A stretch of 64,000 nt of DNA. Origin: a virus. The stretch's first letter is position 1. Each line of letters begins with the position of its first letter. Under the pieces are notes generated by a model. That model did no database searches. It was not told where the DNA came from and saw nothing but the letters and a program-made list of their open reading frames with translations. The stretch lies in the IMG/VR virus record IMGVR_UViG_3300017991_002758, positions 1 to 64,000 of that record, one strand, 5' to 3'. Positions 6,579 to 14,977 of the stretch are shown here, one piece after another. The position numbers were made by a program, and so were the translations under genes.

Positions 6579-7243
6579 CCGGCAAGAAAAAAAATAAGGA
6601 TAAAAAAACCGACAATACGGTCAAACCGACAAAAGAAGTTAAAGTGCAGAAAGGTAGAAAACCATCGCAAAAGCCAGTTGCAAAGAAGCCGGGGGAAAAA
6701 AAGACAACAGCGCCGAGGATTTCGGCCGCCACCTACAATAAGCTCCAGGAGTCGTACTTCGAGCGCCAGTCGATCAATGCCGCGGCCAAGGCAGCGAAGG
6801 TTCATTTTAATACAGCGAAATGTTACATCGACGGCCCGGGAAAGCCCGAGGTTGGACTCGTTCCAATAAAGCAGATTTGGCTTGATGTTCAGACTGAGGC
6901 GCAAGAGCGAAAGCAGCTCACGTTGGTGAAATTCCAGGAGAAAATGGTAACCGAGGTGGAGACCATCGTTGAGACCAACATTGCCGAGCTGAGGTTGATT
7001 CGAGCTGAAGTTCAGCGTCGGGTCAAGAACTACAAGGACAGCCAGGGCACGAACATTGAAACAGGCTCGTCGATGAATTCCGCGCTGAAGTCATACGAGC
7101 GCGCCGTCAAGCTCATGGAGCATTTGCTCGGCAAACCGGATCTTACAGTGAAGCACGAGGGCGAGGATCGGTACGCGAGCTGGACCGATGACGAGATATT
7201 GGATTACATGGAGACGGGCAAGCTACCCGATCATGCCAGGTAA
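6575..7243 (+). CDS. terS: putative small terminase subunit
   Basis: A 222-residue protein. A long Lys-rich N-terminus is followed by a helix-turn-helix-like segment (SINAAAKAAKVHFNTAKCYID), long helices (residues about 100-180) suited to oligomer formation, and a C-terminal tail DRYASWTDDEILDYMETG of the kind seen in small terminases. It would recognise the packaging site and recruit the large subunit. The large terminase is 6 kb downstream. Identification rests on architecture and context, not on a decisive motif. Confidence 0.5.
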   Translation: MTGKKKNKDKKTDNTVKPTKEVKVQKGRKPSQKPVAKKPGEKKTTAPRISAATYNKLQESYFERQSINAAAKAAKVHFNTAKCYIDGPGKPEVGLVPIKQIWLDVQTEAQERKQLTLVKFQEKMVTEVETIVETNIAELRLIRAEVQRRVKNYKDSQGTNIETGSSMNSALKSYERAVKLMEHLLGKPDLTVKHEGEDRYASWTDDEILDYMETGKLPDHAR

Positions 7244-7360
7244 GCGCGGGTGGCGGAATGGCAGACGTGCTCCCAGGTTAGGGGAGTGCCGGGAAATAAG
7301 CAAACCTCTTCGGGAGGACCGAATACCCGGCGATTGCAGGTTCGAGTCCTGCGCCGCGCA
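7244..7360 (+). tRNA. tRNA-Leu-like gene with expanded variable arm
   Basis: It has a GCGCGGG acceptor strand, a tRNA-Leu-type D arm (TGGCGGAATGGCAGACG), an anticodon stem CTCCC/GGGAG and a perfect T arm (GCAGG, loop TTCGAGT, CCTGC), then GCCGCGC as the 3' acceptor strand. Odd points: the 7-66 pair is G-G. The seven-base anticodon loop AGGTTAG lacks the universal U33. The variable region is about 48 bases, with a GCCGGG/CCCGGC stem enclosing a CCTC-TTCGG-GAGG hairpin. No CCA is encoded. It may be a degenerate, processed or tRNA-mimicking RNA. Confidence 0.55.
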
Positions 7361-7373
7361 CACGGAGGTAGGC

Positions 7374-7577
7374 ATGGAGAATAAAGTCACTGAAATCGGA
7401 GGGTTCAAGGTCATTGAATGTGATGAGGTTGAGCCCGGCGTGGTCTATGCCGTCATTGGCCTCGGGTTCTATAATCCAGCGATTCTTCCTCGGCATGTCG
7501 TTTCCCGGGATGAGGATGGCGTGGCCCTGGGATTCAATGACGCGGTAAAAGTAATCGATTGCGGAAGGAATAGGTGA
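7374..7577 (+). CDS. small hypothetical protein
   Basis: A 67-residue beta-rich protein (FKVIECDEVEPGVVYAVI). GGAGG lies seven bases before the ATG at 7374, which sets the start. It lies directly after the tRNA-like gene. No family recognised. Confidence 0.5.
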   Translation: MENKVTEIGGFKVIECDEVEPGVVYAVIGLGFYNPAILPRHVVSRDEDGVALGFNDAVKVIDCGRNR

Positions 7578-7581
7578 GCCA

Positions 7582-7836
7582 ATGGGTACTCCGGTAGATT
7601 TTAAGGAGATCGCTAACAGGGTCATCGATGGGATGATGGGCGAACTGACTGATGACGGTTGGGACATACTGGCAACGCATGTTCTTGACGGCCTATGCCA
7701 GAGAGTTTCCGATCTGACGAATGAACTGGACCAAGTTAGAGCTCGGCGCGCTGACGCTATTCGCATCATCGAGGAAAAACGCAAGGAAATCCACGACCTG
7801 AAAGAACGGGTCGCGCAATTGGAAAGGGAGAGGTAA
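7582..7836 (+). CDS. small coiled-coil protein
   Basis: An 84-residue protein. The N-terminal half is an acidic helical domain; residues about 40-84 (LTNELDQVRARRADAI onward) form a heptad-like charged coiled coil ending in LERER. Likely a dimeric adaptor or regulator. No family recognised. It leads into the ParB-like gene with five bases between. Confidence 0.5.
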   Translation: MGTPVDFKEIANRVIDGMMGELTDDGWDILATHVLDGLCQRVSDLTNELDQVRARRADAIRIIEEKRKEIHDLKERVAQLERER

Positions 7837-7840
7837 TCAC

Positions 7841-8485
7841 ATGGCAGAAGAGCAAGTCGAGAAAATTGTACCCGAGGTGCATTGCGCGCATACCGAAATG
7901 GTATCGCTGGTGAAGTTGGTTCCGAATCCGCGCAACCCCAATCGCCACCCTGAGCGCCAGATACAATTACTGGCGAAGATCATAACGGTTCAGGGCTGGC
8001 GTGCGCCGGTCACCATCTCCAATAGGTCAGGTTTCATTGTCAGAGGCCATGGCCGGTACGAGGCGGCCAAGCTTCTCAGTTTGGATGAGGTTCCGGTCGA
8101 CTACCAGGATTACGAGAGCGACGCCGCTGAGTGGGCCGACCTCATCGCCGACAACCGAATCGCCGAGTTGAGCGAGATGGATACCGTCGCTCTCAAGGAC
8201 CTGATGACGGAGATGGACAGCGGAGCCATCGATATGGACCTGACCGGGTTCGACAAGGATGCGCTCGAGGACCTGATGACCTGGGCTCCCGGCGATGGAG
8301 ATCTGCCGCCGGATTTACCCGAGCCACCGGTTTCAGGAGAGGACGACTCGATGGGCAAGCTGATGTTGGTTTACGAGACCGACGAGGAGCGCGAGGAGTG
8401 GCTGAGGCTCCTTGGGCTTGAAGGCACGGGTAATCAAGTGGTGTTTTGCCTGGACGACGTGAGGCACGATTCTGAGGGCGAGTAG
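7841..8485 (+). CDS. ParB/Srx-fold nuclease-like protein
   Basis: A 214-residue protein. The N-terminal half is a ParB N-terminal-like domain: LVPNPRNPNRHPE, then a helix, then GFIVRGHGRYEAAKLL (GHGR at 69-72), followed by ADNRIAELSEMD. In phages this domain is often linked to DNA methyltransferases and may act as a nuclease or NTP-dependent DNA clamp. The acidic C-terminal part ends in a short alpha/beta segment (KLMLVYETDEEREEWLRLL) that often follows the ParB domain in phage proteins. GAGAGG precedes the start. It opens the modification-gene run. Confidence 0.7.
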   Translation: MAEEQVEKIVPEVHCAHTEMVSLVKLVPNPRNPNRHPERQIQLLAKIITVQGWRAPVTISNRSGFIVRGHGRYEAAKLLSLDEVPVDYQDYESDAAEWADLIADNRIAELSEMDTVALKDLMTEMDSGAIDMDLTGFDKDALEDLMTWAPGDGDLPPDLPEPPVSGEDDSMGKLMLVYETDEEREEWLRLLGLEGTGNQVVFCLDDVRHDSEGE

Positions 8486-8493
8486 GAGGCGGT

Positions 8494-9189
8494 ATGTGTG
8501 GTGTCGTCGCCTACGCGACTCAGGAAGTCACTAAGGCTCAGGAAGCTTCCCTAATCCGGCTGTTCCGGGAGAGCAAGATCCGAGGCCTGCATGCCTGTGG
8601 GATCAGCTGGCTTTCCGAGGGCCGGCTACTGACCGCGAAATTCCACGAGGTCCCACAGCTTACTGCGCTACTGGAAGGGCTGCTCAGAGGCTTGCGAGGG
8701 CGCCCTCTGAAGCTGATAGGCCATACCCGATACTCAACCAGCGGAGATTGGGCCGATCATGCCAACAATCAGCCGTTGAATATCAAGGCCGGGCCGCCGG
8801 CCGGGAAGACAGGAGAGCTTCCTGACGTTCCTGAATCGGCCGTGAGTCTGGTGTTCAACGGCTGTATTCATATGGGCCTGCGGTCGGAGTACGAGGCCCT
8901 ATACGGCCGGGAGTACGTCACCGACAACGACGGCGAGATATTCTGCCGGAAGGTTCTGGACGGTGAGGATTGGGAGCGGTTCGTGGCCGAGGGCAGTTTC
9001 AGCTTCGCCGGCACCTTCATCTATCAGGGAAAGCTCGTTGTGATGCGAAACAGGAATCGCCCACTGTGGACTTGTACAGAGGATAGGGCAGTCTTCGTAG
9101 CTTCCACGGCCGACATTTGCCGCCGGGCCCAGTTGCCCGGAGAGCTCCAGGAGGTTGAGCCGTGCAAGGCCCAGGTAATTATAGTTTGA
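8494..9189 (+). CDS. class II glutamine amidotransferase
   Basis: A 231-residue Ntn-type glutaminase. The N-terminal nucleophile is Cys2 (MCGVVAY). Further signatures are GHTRYSTSGDW (76-86), NNQPLN, the oxyanion VFNGCIHM (Asn122-Gly123) and TDNDGEIF. It would release ammonia from glutamine for a partner enzyme. No synthetase domain is attached, so the ammonia acceptor is probably the amidoligase two genes downstream. Start set by AGGAGGCGGT before the ATG. Confidence 0.8.
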   Translation: MCGVVAYATQEVTKAQEASLIRLFRESKIRGLHACGISWLSEGRLLTAKFHEVPQLTALLEGLLRGLRGRPLKLIGHTRYSTSGDWADHANNQPLNIKAGPPAGKTGELPDVPESAVSLVFNGCIHMGLRSEYEALYGREYVTDNDGEIFCRKVLDGEDWERFVAEGSFSFAGTFIYQGKLVVMRNRNRPLWTCTEDRAVFVASTADICRRAQLPGELQEVEPCKAQVIIV

Positions 9190-10148
9190 AGCCCGGCGCT
9201 TTCGATCCCAGTACCGTGAGCCGGGCTCGCTCAAGCGATGCCGGTATGAACGAACCGGTAGACTATATCACCTACCATGAAATGAGCCGACAGTGCGGCG
9301 ACTGCGACCCGGCGTACGATATGCTGAAGTACGTTTGCGACAGGTTCGAGCTGAACATGGAACAGCGATACTGGCTCGCCTTCTTGTACGCGACCTGCTA
9401 TTGCGGCGCGACGGTTTATTACATCTACAATGAATTCCCGGACTTCGAGAATGTCGACTTCGGCCGCCTCGAACGGTGGTGGGCAGCGAACCGAGACAAG
9501 CTGTACTTCCAGACTGATCGGCGCTGGGTCCGTTCCCGCAACCAGTGGTGTGATGTGATTCGCTCCTACACTTGCCACATGGGACGCCACGGCGAGCTGG
9601 GCTCGTATCAGGAGTCGGCGTTCAACCGATTCCGGACGAGCAACCCGCACGTGGCATACCGGATGCTGTACGACGACATGGGTCAGATCTATCAGATGGG
9701 AAGGTACGGCCTGTTCCTCTACCTGGAGGCTGTTCATGTCGTGACCGGGTTTCCGATGGCACCGGACACCATGGACATGAAGGACGGCTCCTCGGAGTCG
9801 AGTCGGAACGGACTGGCGTATGCAATCGGCTACCCGGCGCTCAGTGTTCACGGCCAAAAGCGACGACTCGAGCCGAAGTGGGTTCGTTACCTGCAACAGC
9901 GATTCGACGAGATGGTGAAGGAGCGAACGCAGAAAGATCCCACTGACGGAGTGTGGGCATTGGAAACGACGCTGTGCGCATACAAGAAGTACAGGATCGG
10001 AAAGCGGTATGTGGGCTATTACCTGGACCGCCAGGCCCGGGAAATTGAATCGATGGAGAGCAAAGTCACGGACGGCGTCGATTGGTCCGTGCTCTGGGAT
10101 TATCGGCGCGAGACATACGAACCGCGCTGGCTGAAGGAAGAGGCATGA
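9162..10148 (+). CDS. amino acid:DNA transferase-like protein (thymidine hypermodification family)
   Basis: A helical protein with YWLAFLYATCYCGATVYYIYN, then EFPDFENVD and WWAANRDKLYFQTDRRWVRS. I associate this set with the aGPT-pyrophosphorylase/amino acid:DNA transferase group, which displaces pyrophosphate from activated 5-hydroxymethyl-dU in DNA with an amine such as glycine. The GTG at 9162 has a full AGGAGG seven bases upstream and gives 328 residues. The ATG at 9246 lacks a ribosome site but is closer to the conserved part. It overlaps the next gene by ATGA. Confidence 0.6.
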   Translation: MQGPGNYSLKPGAFDPSTVSRARSSDAGMNEPVDYITYHEMSRQCGDCDPAYDMLKYVCDRFELNMEQRYWLAFLYATCYCGATVYYIYNEFPDFENVDFGRLERWWAANRDKLYFQTDRRWVRSRNQWCDVIRSYTCHMGRHGELGSYQESAFNRFRTSNPHVAYRMLYDDMGQIYQMGRYGLFLYLEAVHVVTGFPMAPDTMDMKDGSSESSRNGLAYAIGYPALSVHGQKRRLEPKWVRYLQQRFDEMVKERTQKDPTDGVWALETTLCAYKKYRIGKRYVGYYLDRQAREIESMESKVTDGVDWSVLWDYRRETYEPRWLKEEA

Positions 10149-11002
10149 GCAACTACACTTGGGGTCACGAGATTGAGTGGGGAGATATTGACAAAACATT
10201 CGAGGTTCCGAAGGAGCTGGGCGCCTGGGAATATTGCGAAACCGACATCGTGAATATCAGGCCACCGTATCAGTACGTGGCCGTCGACCCGTTGGGCAAA
10301 AAGCCTCCTGTTGGCGGAGAGATAAATACGAAGCCGACGCGTACCTGGGCCGAGCAGATTGACCGAATCCTTGAGCTCCACGAGATGTTCGTCAAGCACG
10401 GCGACAAGCCGACGACATCGTGCGTGAACCACGGCCACATACATATTCATGTGCCCGGCCTGGACAAAGACATCGACGCGCTGAAGAGGCTGATGGTCTA
10501 CATTCGCGACAACCAGGAGGACACGGTCGAGCAATTGTACCAGTACCGGGACAGCCGGGACATGAAAGGGAGCAAAGGCGCTAAGCAATATCTGAAATAC
10601 GATGGCGGCCGGCTCATGCCGGATTACATGTTCGACAATATCCTCACGTCGCGCAACTTCGCTGAGTTTATTTTCTATCACTGCGCGGGGAAGGACGGGA
10701 AGTCCCGCGGCCGGCCATTCAGGTATGCGGTGAACACGTATTGCATGAAGCACCTGCGCACTATTGAATTCAGATGCCTGCGTTCAACAACAAAGTACGA
10801 GGAGCTGGTGTCGATGTTCAGCTTCATCGAGAATTTCATGGACGCGGCATTGAACGGCGGACCTTCGGTGAAGCAGATACTGGCCACAGGCCGATACACC
10901 TTTCCGCCATTCATCTTCGACAAGCAGGAGTATGACGGTTGGGAGAAAACGAAGTGGCCCAAATCCCGTGGCATAAAACAGCGGAGGTTCTATGCAATAT
11001 AG
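10145..11002 (+). CDS. amidoligase (COOH-NH2 ligase, glutamine-synthetase fold)
   Basis: A 285-residue protein. Features of the amidoligase family are GHEIEWGD at the N-terminus, GGEINTKPT, the His-rich CVNHGHIHIHVPG and TIEFRCLRSTTKYEEL near the C-terminus, all potential metal/ATP-binding segments. It would use ATP to join a carboxylate to ammonia or an amine. Context (glutaminase, amino acid:DNA transferase, acetyltransferase) suggests that it acts on an amino-acid-decorated base, or on a free precursor. Overlaps both neighbours. Confidence 0.7.
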   Translation: MSNYTWGHEIEWGDIDKTFEVPKELGAWEYCETDIVNIRPPYQYVAVDPLGKKPPVGGEINTKPTRTWAEQIDRILELHEMFVKHGDKPTTSCVNHGHIHIHVPGLDKDIDALKRLMVYIRDNQEDTVEQLYQYRDSRDMKGSKGAKQYLKYDGGRLMPDYMFDNILTSRNFAEFIFYHCAGKDGKSRGRPFRYAVNTYCMKHLRTIEFRCLRSTTKYEELVSMFSFIENFMDAALNGGPSVKQILATGRYTFPPFIFDKQEYDGWEKTKWPKSRGIKQRRFYAI

Positions 11003-11498
11003 GCAATGCAGCGCCGAACAATTCAGTCTCGCGGTAACAAATGATCCGCGGGATAAGTTCGCGAAGACGTTCATTGCCAAGGCAAACATGCAGAAGCTTT
11101 GGCCTTTTTGCATGGGAGTTTGGGACGGCGAGGTTCTCAAGGGTGCTGTCATCACCACGGTGAGCAAACGGAAGCCCAAGGTCGCGAACCTTCAACTGCT
11201 GCACGTGTTCGCCGCCAGCCGTCGCCAGGGGGTAGGAAGATCGCTCTGCGTTTGGGCATTAAGCTACGCGGGATATTGCAAGGCAGCGTACTTCCGTGTT
11301 TCGGCCGAGCCCGAGGCCGTGGAATTTTACGAGCGATGCGGGTTCAAGTTTTGGGGCAAGCAGAAGAGCGGTTGCTCATTGTGTATGTACAGAATAAGGG
11401 ACGGCAAGTACGACGCGAGCGACCCGGTCATTGACAAGGCACTGTTCAGTGGGCGGAAGGGTTCACTGGCCGTTTCATACAAGAAGGGCAAGGCATGA
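10992..11498 (+). CDS. GNAT-family acetyltransferase
   Basis: A 168-residue protein. The acetyl-CoA motif is LQLLHVFAASRRQGVGRSL, followed by AAYFRVSAEPEAVEFYERCGF, which is motif B of the GNAT fold. It could acetylate an amine on a modified base, as acetyltransferases do in some phage thymidine-modification pathways, or on a small precursor. It starts inside the amidoligase gene and ends in an ATGA overlap with the kinase. Confidence 0.75.
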   Translation: MQYRQCSAEQFSLAVTNDPRDKFAKTFIAKANMQKLWPFCMGVWDGEVLKGAVITTVSKRKPKVANLQLLHVFAASRRQGVGRSLCVWALSYAGYCKAAYFRVSAEPEAVEFYERCGFKFWGKQKSGCSLCMYRIRDGKYDASDPVIDKALFSGRKGSLAVSYKKGKA

Positions 11499-12028
11499 AG
11501 AAGCAACTGATTTACCTGATCGGGCAACCGGGCAGTGGCAAGAGCACTGTGACCAACGAGCTGTTCAAGGATCTTCCGTTCGAGCAGCACACGAAACCGA
11601 TTGCACACATTGAATACCCCAACAGCATCCAGCTCGGCGCCGTGCGCGAGAGTTTTAGCGGAACCGACGCCTACCCAATGAACATTCAACCCAAGGTGGT
11701 GCCGTTCATCAAGGAGGCGGATTGCATGTCGTTCTTCGCCGAGGGCGACCGCTTGGCCAACGACAAGTTCTTCACCGCGTGCGCGGCCGCCAGTATAGAC
11801 CTGACGGTATTCTTGCTGTTCACTCCCAATATCATTGCCGCGGAACGCCGCATGGCCAGGGGCAGCAACCAGAGCCCGACGTGGTTGAAAGGCCGCATCA
11901 CAAAAGTCATTCGCCTCTGGAAGCATTGGGGTCGCAAGCCATACGTACTGATGGGCAAGAAGGCGCCGGCGGAGATTGTAGAGGACATGCTGAAGCACGA
12001 GCAGGTTAGGAGGTTGGTGGAGCGATGA
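11495..12028 (+). CDS. P-loop kinase (candidate 5-hydroxymethyl-dU DNA kinase)
   Basis: A 177-residue P-loop protein with Walker A GQPGSGKST (10-18), FSGTDAYPMNIQPKVVPF and FAEGDRLANDKFF, followed by an Arg-rich C-terminal helix (AAERRMARG, then WLKGRITKVIRL). The pattern matches small P-loop kinases of phage modification loci. Position next to the amino acid:DNA transferase and radical SAM genes suggests that it phosphorylates a hydroxymethylated base in DNA. A nucleoside or other small-molecule kinase is the alternative. Confidence 0.65.
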   Translation: MKKQLIYLIGQPGSGKSTVTNELFKDLPFEQHTKPIAHIEYPNSIQLGAVRESFSGTDAYPMNIQPKVVPFIKEADCMSFFAEGDRLANDKFFTACAAASIDLTVFLLFTPNIIAAERRMARGSNQSPTWLKGRITKVIRLWKHWGRKPYVLMGKKAPAEIVEDMLKHEQVRRLVER

Positions 12029-13275
12029 CCCGATATTACACGACGCCGAGGTGGACAGCCGAGCTACCCGACTGTTCGATGCCAATGACCTTCGACCAGT
12101 ACAGTAATTGTGGTTATGGTTGCGTCTATTGCTTCGCGTCTTACCAGCGCGCCGTTGGCTTCGAGAGCAAGAAGGCCCGGTACCTGGCCGGCGAAGCATT
12201 GCCGGCAAATGTCGATTACATCAAGCGGATCTTCACGGAACCTGGCTACTCTCAATTCGCTGACTATGTCGCCAACCGCAAGACGATGCAGTGGGGAGGC
12301 ATGAGCGATCCGTTCTGTCCCATTGAGAAGAAACAGCGCGTGGGGCTCGAGCTGCTGCGGTTCTTCGCCGAGATCGATTACCCGATCTGTTTCAGCACCA
12401 AAGGCACGTGGTGGCTACGAGATGAGCGGTATACCGAACTTTTCAAGGGACGGAAAAACTGGAACGTGAAGGTGAGCATCATCACCATGGACCGCGAAAA
12501 GGCAAAGCGGGTTGAGCTCCGAGTGCCAACACCCAAGGCCCGGCTGCGAGCAATAGAGAAGATCGCCAAACTCGATTGCGGCGGAGCGACGCTCAGATTG
12601 CGACCGTTCATGCTGGGCATTTCCAATCCGACGCATACCGAATTAATTAAGGCCGCGGCCGATGCCGGCGCCACCGCAGTATCCACGGAATTCTTTTGCC
12701 TGGAGCGACGGAGCCCGGCGTTGCGCAAGCACATGCCAATGCTGAAGGAGGTCAGCGGTTTAGATTACATGGACCTGTACACCACGTACAGCAAGGGCGC
12801 CGGATACCTGAGATTGAACCGCAACATCAAGCGCCAGTTCATCAACGAGATGGAGGCTGCCACCCGGGACGCCGGCATGCGATTCTACGTTAGTGATGCG
12901 CACTTCAAAGAAAGGTGCGATAATGGATCTTGCTGCGGCCTGGACGAGAGCTGGAATTACAGTCGCGGTCAATTCTGCCAGGCTGTAACACTATGCCGCA
13001 GGAATGGTCGTGTCACATGGGATGAAATCGAACCCGACATGCTCGAATGCGGACTGCAAAAGATCCTCTGGCGTCAGGCGGAGAATTACAACACGGGCAA
13101 CGCCGGCCGGCGCGCGAAGTTTCACAAGCACACCATGCGAGATTATCTGCGCTGGCTTTGGAATAACCCCAAGGCCGGGCAATCGCCATACACCATGTTT
13201 CAGGGCATAATGAAGCCAGTGGAAAAGGACGAAAAGGGAAATCTGGTGTACGAGTACGACGCAACAATGGAGTAG
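12025..13275 (+). CDS. radical SAM enzyme (SPL-like family)
   Basis: A 416-residue protein with the CX3CX2C [4Fe-4S] motif at Cys29/33/36 (NCGYGCVYCFASYQ), then GGMSDPFCPIE and KVSIITMD, as in spore-photoproduct-lyase-like radical SAM proteins. Later Cys residues (CDNGSCCG, QAVTLC) may hold another cluster or zinc. A radical step on a modified thymidine side chain is the likely role here; repair of photoproducts is the alternative. Overlaps the kinase by ATGA; the terminase follows after three bases. Confidence 0.75.
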   Translation: MTRYYTTPRWTAELPDCSMPMTFDQYSNCGYGCVYCFASYQRAVGFESKKARYLAGEALPANVDYIKRIFTEPGYSQFADYVANRKTMQWGGMSDPFCPIEKKQRVGLELLRFFAEIDYPICFSTKGTWWLRDERYTELFKGRKNWNVKVSIITMDREKAKRVELRVPTPKARLRAIEKIAKLDCGGATLRLRPFMLGISNPTHTELIKAAADAGATAVSTEFFCLERRSPALRKHMPMLKEVSGLDYMDLYTTYSKGAGYLRLNRNIKRQFINEMEAATRDAGMRFYVSDAHFKERCDNGSCCGLDESWNYSRGQFCQAVTLCRRNGRVTWDEIEPDMLECGLQKILWRQAENYNTGNAGRRAKFHKHTMRDYLRWLWNNPKAGQSPYTMFQGIMKPVEKDEKGNLVYEYDATME

Positions 13276-13278
13276 CCG

Positions 13279-14910
13279 TTGAACGCTGAACCGGCAATAG
13301 ATCTCACCGGCATGCAACAGAGCGGTGGAATAGAAACCTCGACTGACAGGGTTCATGAAGATTACGTTCTGCCTGTTGGTCATCTGCCGCGATTGCGGCG
13401 CTCTCGATATTTGCACACCTATTCTCGTAAACAGCTCGCCAAACGCGCCGAGGCCATGCGCTGGCGTCAGGTGGCATTGGCTCGGAAAAGTTCTTCGGCC
13501 TTTATGGAGTATGCCTTCGTCGAGGAAAAGACAGGCATACCGTTCAAGCAACAGTGGTTCCACGATGAGTGGCATGCCGCATGGGATAGTCACCAGCGCG
13601 TCCTCATCATTGCCCCTCGAGATCATGCCAAGACAAGCAACGTAGTGGGCCGGGCCATTTGGGAGCTAGGCCGGGATCAGAATCTTAGAAGTAAAATCGT
13701 ATGTGCTTCCGACGGCCGGGCCAAAGAGCGATTGTTCGAGATCGATCAGCACATCACCACCAATGACAGGGTGCGTGAGGTTTTCCCCGACCTCGAACCA
13801 GATCCCAAAGCGCCATGGAACGCGCACCGCCTGGTGCTCAGGCGCCGTGCCAAGCACAGGGACGCCAGCGTTGAGGCCTTGGGTATCAACAGCACGGCAA
13901 CAGGAGGCCGGGCCGATCTGCTGATAGCTGACGACGTGGTCGACCGCCGGAATGCGTTGTCGTTCCCAGCTCTGCGTGAACAAATAAAGCAGGCCTGGAA
14001 ATCAGATTGGACGAACCTTCTGGAACCGGACTCGCGAGTTTGGTACATCTGCACCCTTTGGTCGCCACAGGATCTCTCGCACGAATTGATGGACAACCCA
14101 GCGTACACCGTGATGCGCTACGACATCGACGAAGGCTTCGGTTCTATCTGGAAGGACAAGTGGCCGGAGCTGGCGCTGCGACAAAGGTACGCCGAAATCG
14201 GTAGCATCGAATTCAACCGAGCGTTCCGCAACCAGGCCATTGATCAGGACAGTGCGCTCATTCAACCAACATGGTTTCAGTTTGCAGATCTCCGGCAACA
14301 CGATGGATTCAACCAGGCGCTCGAACGCGACGAGCTCATCTTCCTCACCAGTTACGACCCGGCCGGGACGCCCACGGGAAAGAAGGATCAGGATTACACC
14401 GGACAATGCGCCGCGGCAATTCACCGTGACACTGGCATGGTGTACATCGTGGATGCCTGGCATCAGCGCATATCGGTAGCCAAGTCGGCGGAGACTGTTT
14501 ACGACGAGGCATGTCGGTACGAGCCCTGGCAAGTATTGATAGAGAAAGTCGGGCAATCAACTCTGGATGAGTGGGTAATTAACGAGCACCCGGAGCTGGC
14601 CGGGCTCGTCAGGGTAACCAAGCCCAGGGTTTCAAAAGCGATGAGGCTGATGGGCGCCACGCCATTGCTCGAAAAGGGCAAGGTCTTATTCAGCCATCAC
14701 CTCGATCCCAACAGTCCCGCTTTTCCCGGCAACCGCGGCAGCATTGTAGACGAGTTACAGGAATTCCCATTTGGGAAACATGATGATATGGTCGATGCGT
14801 TCTCTCAGCTTATTTCCGTCGCGCGCACCCACTTCCTTGACGTAGATTCCGACGGCGGAGAGAATGTGGTAGACTTGGTAACGGACGACAACGATGGGTA
14901 CTATTTCTGA
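13279..14910 (+). CDS. terL: terminase large subunit
   Basis: A 543-residue packaging motor. The ATPase domain has a Walker A variant APRDHAKT (112-119) and Walker B LLIADDV (214-220). The nuclease domain has SYDPAGTP with its metal-binding Asp and a late Asp-rich HDDMVDAFSQ segment. It translocates DNA into the procapsid and cuts it. The TTG start at 13279 has GGAG six bases upstream; an ATG at 13312 is possible. Coupled directly to the modification genes. Confidence 0.9.
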   Translation: MNAEPAIDLTGMQQSGGIETSTDRVHEDYVLPVGHLPRLRRSRYLHTYSRKQLAKRAEAMRWRQVALARKSSSAFMEYAFVEEKTGIPFKQQWFHDEWHAAWDSHQRVLIIAPRDHAKTSNVVGRAIWELGRDQNLRSKIVCASDGRAKERLFEIDQHITTNDRVREVFPDLEPDPKAPWNAHRLVLRRRAKHRDASVEALGINSTATGGRADLLIADDVVDRRNALSFPALREQIKQAWKSDWTNLLEPDSRVWYICTLWSPQDLSHELMDNPAYTVMRYDIDEGFGSIWKDKWPELALRQRYAEIGSIEFNRAFRNQAIDQDSALIQPTWFQFADLRQHDGFNQALERDELIFLTSYDPAGTPTGKKDQDYTGQCAAAIHRDTGMVYIVDAWHQRISVAKSAETVYDEACRYEPWQVLIEKVGQSTLDEWVINEHPELAGLVRVTKPRVSKAMRLMGATPLLEKGKVLFSHHLDPNSPAFPGNRGSIVDELQEFPFGKHDDMVDAFSQLISVARTHFLDVDSDGGENVVDLVTDDNDGYYF

Positions 14911-14977
14911 GCCGACCACAATGGAGGATTTGAGCACGGGCTCAACCTTCTATCGCTGGACGGCTGGGGAGATGACA

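Noticed and set aside
7244-7360. Phage attachment site at the tRNA-like gene
   Set aside because: No integrase or recombinase gene is in the window, and the tRNA-like element is complete rather than a 3' fragment, so there is no support for an att site.
9231-10199. Long minus-strand ORF opposite the amino acid:DNA transferase-like gene
   Set aside because: It mirrors a well-supported plus-strand gene with motifs and ribosome site. It has no ribosome site or recognisable domain and follows from GC-rich third positions.
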